Translations under genes and position numbers: made by a program
The notes under the pieces: model-generated
What the model was told of the DNA's origin: nothing
What the model saw: the letters and a program-made list of their open reading frames with translations, nothing else
The model's database searches: none
In this document: positions 50,661 to 62,503 of the stretch, one piece after another
How the letters are laid out: the number at the start of each line of letters is the position of its first letter
Numbering within the stretch: position 1 is the stretch's first letter
Assembly (NCBI GenBank): GCA_933228675.1
Contig: OW121741.1
Coordinates: 19,354,797 to 19,418,796 of the forward strand
Source: Stomorhina lunata
Taxonomy: Eukaryota > Arthropoda > Insecta > Diptera > Rhiniidae
Direction: 5' to 3'
DNA: 64,000 nt

Positions 50661-53600
50661 CAAATTGTCAGCTGAATTAAGTTTTTTATAGAAAACTTGG
50701 GGCTGAATTGGGTTTATTGTGAAAAATGTGTAGCTGAATTGAATTTTATAGGAAAATGCAGCTGAATTCGTAGCTGAATTGTGCTTTTAGTACAAATTTT
50801 TCAATTGAAATGCATTTTTTAGCGATATTATATGAAAAACTGTTAGATGAATTGAATTTTTCAGAAAAAAATTGTAGCTGAATTGAGTTTATTAATAAAA
50901 ACTTTTAGCATAAGTAATTTTTCTATGAAAAAATGTATGCTGAATTATTTTTTTTATAGAAAATTCTTAGCTGAATTAAGTTTTAAAATTTTTTTATCTA
51001 TATTGACTTTTCCATAGAAAACTTGTAGCTGAATTCCATTTATTGTACAAAATTTGCATTTACATTGCATTTTTTTTATGAATATTACATAAAAGATCTT
51101 AGCTGAATTGAACTTTTCAGAGAAAACTTGTAGCTGAATTGTGCTTGTTATTAAAAATTTGTAGCAAAATTTACATTTTTATAAAAAAAATTATGTTGAA
51201 TTATGTTTTCCATAGAAAACTCGGACCTGAATTAAGTTCGTGTGAATAAATTGTAGCTAAATTGAATTTTTAAAAGACATTTTTTTTATCTGTACTGACT
51301 TTTCTATAGAAAACTCTAAGCTGAATTGTGCTTTTTGTACAAAATTTGCACTTAAATTGCATTTTTTTAATTATATGAAAAATTTATAGCTGAATTGAAT
51401 TTTTGAGAAAAAACTTGTATTAAAAACTTTTTGCAAAACTAATTTTCTATAAAAATGTGTATAATAAATTGTGTTTTCAATAAAAAATTCGTATCTGAAT
51501 TAAGTTTCTGTGAAAAAATATAGCTGAATTGAATTTTTTAAGACTTTTTTATCTTTATTAACTTTTTTATAGAAAACTCGTACCAAAATTGCGATTTTTG
51601 TACAAAATTTGCAGTAAATTGCATTTTCTAAGAATATTATGTAAACAATTTTTAGCTGAATTGAAATTTTTAGAGAAAACTTCTAGCTGAATTAAGTTTA
51701 TTATTAAAAACTTGTAGCAAAATAAACTTTACTATAAAATTATTAATGTTGAATTGTGTTTTTCATAGAAAATTCGTAGCTGAATTGCGCTTTTGTACAA
51801 CATTTGCAGCAAAATTGTATTTTTTTATGAATATTATATGAACGAATTTAAGCTGAATTTAATTTTTCAAAGAAATTTTATAGATCTATTGCGTATATTA
51901 TAAAAACTTTTTTCAAATTACCTTTTCAGTAAAAAAAAATATGCTCAATTGTATTTTCCATAGAAAATTCGTTGCTGAATTAAGTTTCTGTATGAAATCT
52001 TGCAGCTAAATTAAGATTCTGTATACAATTTTTAGCTGAATTGAATTTTTTAAAGACATTTTTTTATCTAAATTGGCTTTTATTTAGAAAAAATTTCAGC
52101 TGAATTGGGGTTTACATAGAAAATTCGTAGCTGAATTAAGTTTAGGTATAACATTTTTAGCTGCATTTAAAATATATTGACTTTTTTAGAGAGAACTCGT
52201 AGCTGAATTGCGCCTTTTGTACAAAATTTACAGCTGAATTGCATTTTTTTATGAGTTTTTCATTAAAAATTGAAAAATGAATTGAATTTTTTGGAGAAGA
52301 CTAGTAGCTGAATTAAGTTTTATATGAAAACCAGAAGTATTGTAGAGCTTTTAGTTAAAAATTTGCAGCTGAATTGTAATTTCTATCGAAAAAATAGAAG
52401 CTAAGTCGAGTTTTTTGTTAAAAAATTGCTGCTGAATTGAGTTTTTTGTTGAAACTATGCAGCTGAATTGTAATTTTTGTAGAATACAAGAACTTAAGTA
52501 TAGTTTTCTAAAAAAATGTCCACAGCTGAATTTAGTTTTTTGTTAAATATATGCATCAGAAATGTTATTTCAATAGAATACTATATAGTTTTCAGTAAAA
52601 TACTTTTAGCTGAATTTACTTTCATGGTTAATATATGCAGCTGAATTACAACTTCTTCAGAAAACTATAAGCGAAGTTAAGTTTTCTCTTGAATTGGGTG
52701 TTTTGTTGAAAATATGCAGCTAAATTTTAATTTCTATTCAAAACTAGAAGCTGAATTAAGTTTTTTTGGTAAAAACTTGCAGCTAAATTGAGTTTTTGTT
52801 AAAAATATGCAGCTAAATTGTAATTTTTGTAGAATATTAGAACTAAAGTAGAGTTTTCAGTAAAAAGATTGCAGCTGAATTAAGTTTTTTGTTGAAAATA
52901 TGTAGCTGAATTGTAATTTCTATTAAAAAACTAGAACTTTAGATGAGCTTTTCGTTAAAAACTTTTAGCTGAATTGAGTTTTTTGTTAAAACTATGCAGA
53001 TGAATTGTAATTTTTGTAGAATACTAGAAATTATCTAGAGTTTTCTTAAAAATGTATGCAGCAATAGAAAACTATATAGTTTTCTTTAAAATTTGCAGCT
53101 GAATTAATTTTTAAGTTAAAAATATGCAGCTGAATTGAGTTTTTGTTAAAAATGTGCAGCTGTTATGTAATTTTTATTGAAAACTAGAGCTTAATTTTGT
53201 TGTGCAGTTTTTATTGAGCCTAAGTAGAGTTGTTCGTTAAAAACTTGCAGCTAAATTAAGTTGTTTTGAAAATTTATGCTGCTGAATTGAACTTACATAG
53301 AAAATAAAAGTCAAAATTGAGTGAATTGTAGTTTCTATTGAGAACTGGAACTTATTTTGAGCTTTTTTGTTAAAACTATGCAGCTGAATTGTAATTTTTG
53401 TAGAATACTAGAACTTAAGTAGAGTTTTCTAAAAAAAAATATGCAGCTGAATTGAGTTTTTTGTTAAAAATATGCAGCAAAAATGGTATTTTTAATAGAA
53501 AACTATGTAGTTTTCTTTAAAATTTGCAGATGAATTAAGTTTGTAGTTAAAAATATGCAGCTGAATTGAGTTTTTTGTTAAAAATATGCAGCTGTTATGT

Positions 53601-54172
53601 AATTTTTATTGAAAACTAGAGCTTAATTCTGTTATGCAGTTTTTATTGAGCCTAAGTAGAGTTGTTCGTTAAAAACTTGCAGCTGAATTTAGTTTTCGTT
53701 GAAAATGTATGCAGTTAAATTGAACTTACATAGAAAATAAAAGTCAAAGTTGAGTTTTCAGTTAAAAGATTGTAGCTGAATTGAGTTTCTTGATAAAAAT
53801 ATGCAGCTGAATTGTAATTTATATTGAAAAATAGAACCTAAGTTGAGTTTTTCGTTAAAAACCACCCGCTGAATTGAGCTTTTTGTTAAAATTATTCAGC
53901 TGAATTGTAATTTTTGTGGTATACTAGAACTAAACTAGAGTTATCTAAAAAATATATGAAGCTGAATTGAGTTTTTTGTTTAAAATATGCAGTTGAATCC
54001 AGTTTTTGCTAAAAATATGCAGCTGAATTGTAGTTTCTATTAAGAACTGGAACTTATTTTGAGCTTTTTTGTTAAAACTATGCAGCTGAATTGTAATTTT
54101 TGTAAAATACTAAAAAAAATATGCAGCTGAATTTAGTTTTTAGTTTAAAATAGTCCGCTGAATCGAGAATTC
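50661..54172 (-). repeat. Second AGCTGAATTG array, orientation 2 (mirror)
   Basis: About 3.5 kb, reverse complement of the repeat at 47036-50070. Later units read GCAGCTGAATTGAGTTTTTT plus GTTAAAAATAT. A composite block (TGTTATGTAATTTTTATTGA through TTGAGCCTAAGTAGAGTTGT) is duplicated at 53161 and 53593, a 432-bp higher-order unit. Confidence 0.87.
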
Positions 54173-54578
54173 TGTGACAAACTTGTAGAATAGATTTTTT
54201 TTCATAAAATTTTTAACTTTTTGAATAAAATTCTTATATAAAGTTTATTTTCCTTAAAATATTTAAGTTTCATATACATTTTTGTCAAAATAATCGAACA
54301 ACTTTTTAGATTCTTTAATGAATTTCAAATTTATTTACAAAATCTCTTGCTGACAAGACAACCTCATACTCATACACTTGACTAAACACTTGAAACTGCA
54401 AACTGCTTTTGCCGTAATATAAAGTTTTAGTTTATTTAGAAACACCACACAAATACTTAGGCACCCAAGTACATTTTACTGCATAACCACTCAAACACAC
54501 ACACACGCACTCACGCAGAACTTCGGCCATGCCAAACACTCGCATGGACTCGTTTACAAAACCAGCTAAGCCACTAAT
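54173..54578. other. 3' flank of the 411-aa gene
   Basis: Probable 3' untranslated and downstream sequence, with several AATAAA motifs on the minus strand and an ACACAC run at about 54496-54506. Confidence 0.45.
54431..54436 (-). terminator. Candidate polyadenylation signal of the 411-aa gene
   Basis: AATAAA on the minus strand, about 143 bp past the TAA stop. Further AATAAA copies occur at 54335-54330 and 54249-54244, so the site actually used is uncertain in DNA this A/T-rich. Confidence 0.4.
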
Positions 54579-55879
54579 TTAAATTTCATTACATTTCGAA
54601 TTCATTAAGGTCGCCCGACTGCTGCCCACATTCTGTGAGGCACTATAAAGCATCTCATAAATATGCGTATCGTCAGCATTATCCCGTTGTGTCTGTTCAT
54701 GCAATTGCTTAACAGCCTCTAAGTAGGCATCATATTTTGTGGTGTTTTCAAAATCATGTTTGATGTCCGAGTATAATTGCTGGATATTTCTGAGCTGTTG
54801 AGTGGGTTTGTCGTACAGGGAGACCGGGGCCTGGGGTAGCAGTAGTTGCCATTGTTCCTGTAGATAGTCCACAAATTCAAAGTTACTAAATAAATAGGCT
54901 ACCACGAGGTCGAGTCCCTTTTCCTTGAGTTTGCTGAATACCTCCATGAGATCGTGTTGGGATGATTCCGAACTTTGGAATTGTTCATAGTCCACGGCCA
55001 GATCATGTTGTAGATAATTGAAAAGTCTTTGACGTTTGGTATAGAAATCACGAATCTTGAGTAAGGCCTCAGTTTCAATGAGTATTTTGCGTAAAGAATC
55101 CGAATGTTGTGAGGGTTCTTCCTCTTCGGATTGGGGTTCTATCACTTCCAGCAATAATTTACGTATGATTATTAAATAATCATTAATAACCTCCGCACCT
55201 GCGTCATTGACTTTTGCATACAATTGTTTGCCAAATTCCTGTATATTAACGGCTATCGTATGGTTATCCTTGGCTCCTAATTTATGCAGCATATGACCCA
55301 CATTGTGCTCATTAATGGGTACCATTTGCAGGGATTTGGAATAGAAATTATGATGAACGGGGGGAGATTTTGGGGTAATAACCTTAAATTGTTTGCACAA
55401 ATAGAAATAACGTAAATTATGAATTTCTTGAGCACTTTCCTCCTGCAGCTGATAGAAACGATCCTTGAGTCTTTTAAGGAAATTGACATTTCTCAGGCTG
55501 TACATATTGTCGCGACTGGTATCCTTATTCTCTGACAAATCCAAAAACTGCTTGATAAAGACTATCTTGGGCTCAAGTCTCGGGGAGCTCAAGGCCAAAT
55601 TTAATTCTTGGTTAAAGTTATCCTCAACATTTGAAGGTTTTTTGATGTCTCTTAAAAATCTATTAAGATAGTCCAAAGCCGAGGCTTTCATGGTCTCACT
55701 GACACTTACTAAAAATTCTTTTTGGAAGTCCTTGGAGCTTAAGGAAACTTCCTTGGCCTAAAATGGAAAAATATTTTTAAAATTCAAATTTAAATAAATT
55801 TCGAAAATTTCTGAAACCTTACCTTTAAATTTCCCATTATACAGCCCCATATTATTAGCAATAAAAAATATTTCTTCAT
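54579..55879 (-). CDS. Uncharacterised secreted protein, two exons, 411 aa
   Basis: Join 55879-55823 and 55757-54579. Exon 1 encodes MKKYFLLLIIWGCIMGNLK, a Lys-Lys plus hydrophobic leader typical of a signal peptide, and ends AAG|GTAAGG. The 65-bp intron ends TTTTAG and exon 2 continues in phase 0 to TAA. The mature chain is hydrophilic with many amphipathic, probably helical stretches, an acidic patch SEEEE near residue 228-232, two possible N-glycosylation sites (NHT at about 184, NTT at about 357) and only two cysteines outside the leader (about 140 and 408), which might form one disulphide. No transmembrane segment after the leader and no catalytic motif are visible. Balanced codon use, 370 uninterrupted codons and clean splice signals in an A/T-rich desert argue for a real gene. 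I do not recognise the family. It is on the same strand as TEP, with its stop about 36 kb upstream of the TEP start codon. Confidence 0.85.
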
Positions 55880-56010
55880 ATTATATTTATGTATATTTTT
55901 GCTTCAAAGTGCAGCTTTTTCTATTTTTAATAACAACTTGGTCTAGGTCTATCTAATGAATGATGGCGTTTTACTTGAAATTTGTGTATGGAATTGAAGA
56001 AAATTGTATT

Positions 56011-56017
56011 CTATATA
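56011..56017 (-). promoter_or_regulatory. TATA-like element upstream of the 411-aa gene
   Basis: TATATAG on the minus strand, about 132 bp upstream of the ATG at 55879. It would place transcription start about 100 bp before the ATG. No good initiator motif is visible at the expected distance, so this is weak. Confidence 0.2.
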
Positions 56018-56204
56018 TTTGTATACAGGTCATCGGGTGTTATCAGCCTAACATACATAGTTTTGCTTTTGAAATAAAATTAAAAACAAAATAAATAATA
56101 AAAAATATTAGGTTAACAAAAAAATTTTGAAAAAAAATATTAGAAATAGAAATATTGGCAAACACCAACACTTTCTAAAGAAGAGTTGATAACACCTTAA
56201 ATTT

Positions 56205-56405
56205 TCTATTAAAAAGTAGGTGACGGCCTAGAAAACTTAATATTTTGTAGAAAAGTAGGCGACAGCCCTAGTTTGTTCTACATAAAACTAGGCGACACCC
56301 GTAGTTATTTTTTTTACCGAAAAGTAGTTAACACTCCTAGTTTTTTACAGAAAAGGAGGCTACAGACCTCAATTCGTATACAAAAGTACGTCATCGTTAA
56401 AATTT
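56205..56405. repeat. Degenerate ~45-bp repeat AAAAGTAGGCGACAGCCCTAG
   Basis: Four to five diverged units upstream of the 411-aa gene, recognisable by GTAGGTGACGGCCTAG (56216), GTAGGCGACAGCCCTAG (56265), CTAGGCGACACCCGTAG (56308), GTAGTTAACACTCCTAG (56324 onward) and GGAGGCTACAGACCTC (56355). Confidence 0.65.
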
Positions 56406-56654
56406 TGTATAAAAAAGTCCTATAACAAAAAGAAGCTTATAATATTCAAAGTTTAGAACTTAACTTTTTCGAATACCCAATATAAAACACTAATAAAATA
56501 TCTAATTGAGTTGTTTTTGTAATTTAACAAATGAGTGTGCATTCTCTTATTGAAAGAGTTGTATAATTCTATACTTTGTTTAATTCAATAATATTATTAA
56601 TTCATAATAAAAAAGACCAAGTGGGAAATGAACCTACATTCACTTTTTTTCAAT

Positions 56655-59600
56655 AACACATGTCTATGTCTTGGGATATGACTTAGTATATGTCTAAGTC
56701 TGCGTTTTAATCAATATCTTAGTATACGTTTTAGTCTATGTCTTAGTCTATGTCTTAGTCTATGTCTTAGTCTATGCTTTAGTCTATGTTGTAGTCTATG
56801 TTTAAGTCTATTTCTCAGTCTATGAGTTAGTCTATGTCTTAGTCTATGTCTTAGTCTATGTCTTAGTCTATGTCTTAGTCTATGTCTTAGTCTATGTCTT
56901 AGTCTATGTCTTAGTCTATGTCTTAGTCTATGTCTTAGTCTATGTCTTAGTCTATGTCTTAGTCTATGTCTTAGTCTATGTCTTAGTCTATGTCTTAGCC
57001 TATGTCTTAGTCTTAGTCTATGTCTTAGTCTATGTCTTAGTCTATGTCTTAGTCTATGTCTTAGTCTATGTCTTAGTCTATGTCTTAGTCTATGTCTTAG
57101 TCTATGTCTTAGTCTATGTCTTAGTCTATGCCTTAGTCTATGTCTTAGTCTATGTCTTAGTCTATGTCTTAGTCTATGTCTTAGTCTATGTCTTAGCCTA
57201 TGTCTTAGTCTTAGTCTATGTCTTAGTCTATGTCTTAGTCTATGTCTTAGTCTATGTCTTAGTCTATGTCTTAGTCTATGTCTTAGTCTATGTCTTAGTC
57301 TATGTCTTAGTCTATGTCTTAGTCTATGTCTTAGTCTATGTCTTAGTCTATGTCTTAGTCTATGTCTTAGTCTATGTCTTAGTCTATGTCTTAGTCTATG
57401 TCTTAGTCTATGTCTTAGTCTATGTCTTAGTCTATGTCTTAGTCTATGTCTTAGTCTATGTCTTAGTCTATGTCTTAGTCTATGTCTTAGTCTATGTCTT
57501 AGTCTATGTCTTAGTCTATGTCTTAGTCTATGTCTTAGTCTATGTCTTAGTCTATGTCTTAGTCTATGTCTTAGTCTATGTCTTAGTCTATGTCTTAGTC
57601 TATGTCTTAGTCTATGTCTTAGTCTATGTCTTAGTCTATGTCTTAGTCTATGTCTTAGTCTATGTCTTAGTCTATGTCTTAGTCTATGTCTTAGTCTATG
57701 TCTTAGTCTATGTCTTAGTCTATGTCTTAGTCTATGTCTTAGTCTATGTCTTAGTCTATGTCTTAGTCTATGTCTTAGTCTATGTCTTAGTCTATGTCTT
57801 AGTCTATGTCTTAGTCTATGTCTTAGTCTATGTCTTAGTCTATGTCTTAGTCTATGTCTTAGTCTATGTCTTAGTCTATGTCTTAGTCTATGTCTTAGTC
57901 TATGTCTTAGTCTATGTCTTAGTCTATGTCTTAGTCTATGTCTTAGTCTATGTCTTAGTCTATGTCTTAGTCTATGTCTTAGTCTATGTCTTAGTCTATG
58001 TCTTAGTCTATGTCTTAGTCTATGTCTTAGTCTATGTCTTAGTCTATGTCTTAGTCTATGTCTTAGTCTATGTCTTAGTCTATGTCTTAGTCTATGTCTT
58101 AGTCTATGTCTTAGTCTATGTCTTAGTCTATGTCTTAGTCTATGTCTTAGTCTATGTCTTAGTCTATGTCTTAGTCTATGTCTTAGTCTATGTCTTAGTC
58201 TATGTCTTAGTCTATGTCTTAGTCTATGTCTTAGTCTATGTCTTAGTCTATGTCTTAGTCTATGTCTTAGTCTATGTCTTAGTCTATGTCTTAGTCTATG
58301 TCTTAGTCTATGTCTTAGTCTATGTCTTAGTCTATGTCTTAGTCTATGTCTTAGTCTATGTCTTAGTCTATGTCTTAGTCTTTGTCTTAGTCTATGTCTT
58401 TGTCTATATCTTAGTCTTAGTCTATGTCTTAGTCTATGTCTTAGTCTATGTCTTAGTCTATGTCTTAGTCTATGTCTTAGTCTATGTCTTAGTCTATGTC
58501 TTAGTCTATGTCTTAGTCTATGTCTTAGTCTATGTCTTAGTCTATGTCTTAGTCTATGTCTTAGTCTATGTCTTAGTCTATGTCTTAGTCTATGTCTTAG
58601 TCTATGTCTTAGTATATGTCTTAGTCTATGTCTTAGTCTATGTCTTAGTCTATGTCTTAGTCTATGTCTTAGTCTATGTCTTAGTCTATGTCTTAGTCTA
58701 TGTCTTAGTCTATGTCTTAGTCTATGTCTTAGTCTATGTCTTAGTCTATGTCTTAGTCTATGTCTTAGTCTATGTCTTAGTCTATGTCTTAGTCTATGTC
58801 TTAGTCTATGTCTTAGTCTATGTCTTAGTCTATGTCTTAGTCTATGTCTTAGTCTATGTCTTAGTCTATGTCTTAGTCTATGTCTTAGTCTATGTCTTAG
58901 TCTATGTCTTAGTCTATGTCTTAGTCTATGTCTTAGTCTATGTCTTAGTCTATGTCTTAGTCTATGTCTTAGTCTATGTCTTAGTCTATGTCTTAGTCTA
59001 TGTCTTAGTCTATGTCTTAGTCTATGTCTTAGTCTATGTCTTAGTCTATGTCTTAGTCTATGTCTTAGTCTATGTCTTAGTCTATGTCTTAGTCTATGTC
59101 TTAGTCTATGTCTTAGTCTATGTCTTAGTCTATGTCTTAGTCTATGTCTTAGTCTATGTCTTAGTCTATGTCTTAGTCTATGTCTTAGTCTATGTCTTAG
59201 TCTATGTCTTAGTCTATGTCTTAGTCTATGTCTTAGTCTATGTCTTAGTCTATGTCTTAGTCTATGTCTTAGTCTATGTCTTAGTCTATGTCTTAGTCTA
59301 TGTCTTAGTCTATGTCTTAGTCTATGTCTTAGTCTATGTCTTAGTCTATGTCTTAGTCTATGTCTTAGTCTATGTCTTAGTCTATGTCTTAGTCTATGTC
59401 TTAGTCTATGTCTTAGTCTATGTCTTAGTCTATGTCTTAGTCTATGTCTTAGTCTATGTCTTAGTCTATGTCTTAGTCTATGTCTTAGTCTATGTCTTAG
59501 TCTATGTCTTAGTCTTTGTCTTAGTCTATGTCTTTGTCTATATCTTAGTCTTAGTCTATGTCTTAGTCTATGTCTTAGTCTATGTCTTAGTCTATGTCTT

Positions 59601-62503
59601 AGTCTATGTCTTAGTCTATGTCTTAGTCTATGTCTTAGTCTATGTCTTAGTCTATGTCTTAGTCTATGTCTTAGTCTATGTCTTAGTCTATGTCTTAGTC
59701 TATGTCTTAGTCTATGTCTTAGTCTATGTCTTAGTCTATGTCTTAGTCTATGTCTTAGTCTATGTCTTAGTCTATGTCTTAGTCTATGTCTTAGTCTATG
59801 TCTTAGTCTATGTCTTAGTCTATGTCTTAGTCTATGTCTTAGTCTATGTCTTAGTCTATGTCTTAGTCTATGTCTTAGTCTATGTCTTAGTCTATGTCTT
59901 AGTCTATGTCTTAGTCTATGTCTTAGTCTATGTCTTAGTCTATGTCTTAGTCTATGTCTTAGTCTATGTCTTAGTCTATGTCTTAGTCTATGTCTTAGTC
60001 TATGTCTTAGTCTATGTCTTAGTCTATGTCTTAGTCTATGTCTTAGTCTATGTCTTAGTCTATGTCTTAGTCTATGTCTTAGTCTATGTCTTAGTCTATG
60101 TCTTAGTCTATGTCTTAGTCTATGTCTTAGTCTATGTCTTAGTCTATGTCTTAGTCTATGTCTTAGTCTATGTCTTAGTCTATGTCTTAGTCTATGTCTT
60201 AGTCTATGTCTTAGTCTATGTCTTAGTCTATGTCTTAGTCTATGTCTTAGTCTATGTCTTAGTCTATGTCTTAGTCTATGTCTTAGTCTATGTCTTAGTC
60301 TATGTCTTAGTCTATGTCTTAGTCTATGTCTTAGTCTATGTCTTAGTCTATGTCTTAGTCTATGTCTTAGTCTATGTCTTAGTCTATGTCTTAGTCTATG
60401 TCTTAGTCTATGTCTTAGTCTATGTCTTAGTCTATGTCTTAGTCTATGTCTTAGTCTATGTCTTAGTCTATGTCTTAGTCTATGTCTTAGTCTATGTCTT
60501 AGTCTATGTCTTAGTCTATGTCTTAGTCTATGTCTTAGTCTATGTCTTAGTCTATGTCTTAGTCTATGTCTTAGTCTATGTCTTAGTCTATGTCTTAGTC
60601 TATGTCTTAGTCTATGTCTTAGTCTATGTCTTAGTCTATGTCTTAGTCTATGTCTTAGTCTATGTCTTAGTCTATGTCTTAGTCTATGTCTTAGTCTATG
60701 TCTTAGTCTTTGTCTTAGTCTATGTCTTTGTCTATATCTTAGTCTTAGTCTATGTCTTAGTCTATGTCTTAGTCTATGTCTTAGTCTATGTCTTAGTCTA
60801 TGTCTTAGTCTATGTCTTAGTCTATGTCTTAGTCTATGTCTTAGTCTATGTCTTAGTCTATGTCTTAGTCTATGTCTTAGTCTATGTCTTAGTCTATGTC
60901 TTAGTCTATGTCTTAGTCTATGTCTTAGTCTATGTCTTAGTCTATGTCTTAGTCTATGTCTTAGTCTATGTCTTAGTCTATGTCTTAGTCTATGTCTTAG
61001 TCTATGTCTTAGTCTATGTCTTAGTCTATGTCTTAGTCTATGTCTTAGTCTATGTCTTAGTCTATGTCTTAGTCTATGTCTTAGTCTATGTCTTAGTCTA
61101 TGTCTTAGTCTATGTCTTAGTCTATGTCTTAGTCTATGTCTTAGTCTATGTCTTAGTCTATGTCTTAGTCTATGTCTTAGTCTATGTCTTAGTCTATGTC
61201 TTAGTCTATGTCTTAGTCTATGTCTTAGTCTATGTCTTAGTCTATGTCTTAGTCTATGTCTTAGTCTATGTCTTAGTCTATGTCTTAGTCTATGTCTTAG
61301 TCTATGTCTTAGTCTATGTCTTAGTCTATGTCTTAGTCTATGTCTTAGTCTATGTCTTAGTCTATGTCTTAGTCCATGTCTTAGTCTATGTCTTAGTCTA
61401 TGTCTTAGTCTATGTCTTAGTCTATGTCTTAGTCTATGTCTTAGTCTATGTCTTAGTCTATGTCTTAGTCTATGTCTTAGTCTATGTCTTAGTCTATGTC
61501 TTAGTCTATGTCTTAGTCTATGTCTTAGTCTATGTCTTAGTCTATGTCTTAGTCTATGTCTTAGTCTATGTCTTAGTCTATGTCTTAGTCTATGTCTTAG
61601 TCTATGTCTTAGTCTATGTCTTAGTCTATGTCTTAGTCTATGTCTTAGTCTATGTCTTAGTCTATGTCTTAGTCTATGTCTTAGTCTATGTCTTAGTCCA
61701 TGTCTTAGTCCATGTCTTAGTCTATGTCTTAGTCTATGTCTTAGTCTATGTCTTAGTCTATGTCTTAGTCTATGTCTTAGTCTATGTCTTAGTCTATGTC
61801 TTAGTCTATGTCTTAGTCTATGTCTTAGTCTATGTCTTAGTCTATGTCTTAGTCTATGTCTTAGTCTATGTCTTAGTCTATGTCTTAGTCTATGTCTTAG
61901 TCTATGTCTTAGTCTATGTCTTAGTCTATGTCTTAGTCTATGTCTTAGTCTATGTCTTAGTCTATGTCTTAGTCTATGTCTTAGTCTATGTCTTAGTCTA
62001 TGTCTTAGTCTATGTCTTAGTCTATGTCTTAGTCTATGTCTTAGTCTATGTCTTAGTCTATGTCTTAGTCTATGTCTTAGTCTATGTCTTAGTCTATGTC
62101 TTAGTCTATGTCTTAGTCTATGTCTTAGTCTATGTCTTAGTCTATGTCTTAGTCTATGTCTTAGTCTATGTCTTAGTCAATGTCTTAGTCTATGTCTTAG
62201 TCTATGTCTTAGTCTATGTCTTAGTCTATGTCTTAGTCTATGTCTTAGTCTATGTCTTAGTCTATGTCTTAGTCTATGTCTTAGTCTATGTCTTAGTCTA
62301 TGTCTTAGTCTATGTCTTAGTCTATGTCTTAGTATATGTCTTAGTCTATGTCTTAGTCTATGTCTTAGTCTATGTCTTAATATATGTCTTAGTCTGTATC
62401 TTAGTCTATGTCTTAGTCTATATCTTAGTCTATGTCTTAGTTTATATCTTAGTCCATGTCTTAGACTGTGACATAGCCGTTGTCTTAGTCTTTGTCTTAG
62501 CAA
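56655..62503. repeat. 12-bp satellite TTAGTCTATGTC, long array (about 485 copies)
   Basis: A 5.8-kb array of the same 12-mer as at 20455-20670, opposite to 14961-17594. Most of it is perfect; the two ends are diverged. A marker block (TTTGTCTTAGTCTATGTCTT then TGTCTATATCTTAGTCTTAG) recurs at 58381, 59515 and 60709 (1134 and 1194 bp apart), and another (TTAGCCTATGTCTTAGTC) at about 56995 and 57193, showing block-wise expansion. The long HRLR-type open frame on the minus strand near its right end is a repeat by-product. Confidence 0.97.

Noticed and set aside
62177..62503. Long arginine/histidine/leucine-rich open frame on the minus strand
   Set aside because: It is the 12-bp satellite read in its one stop-free minus frame; the length reflects repeat homogeneity, not coding.
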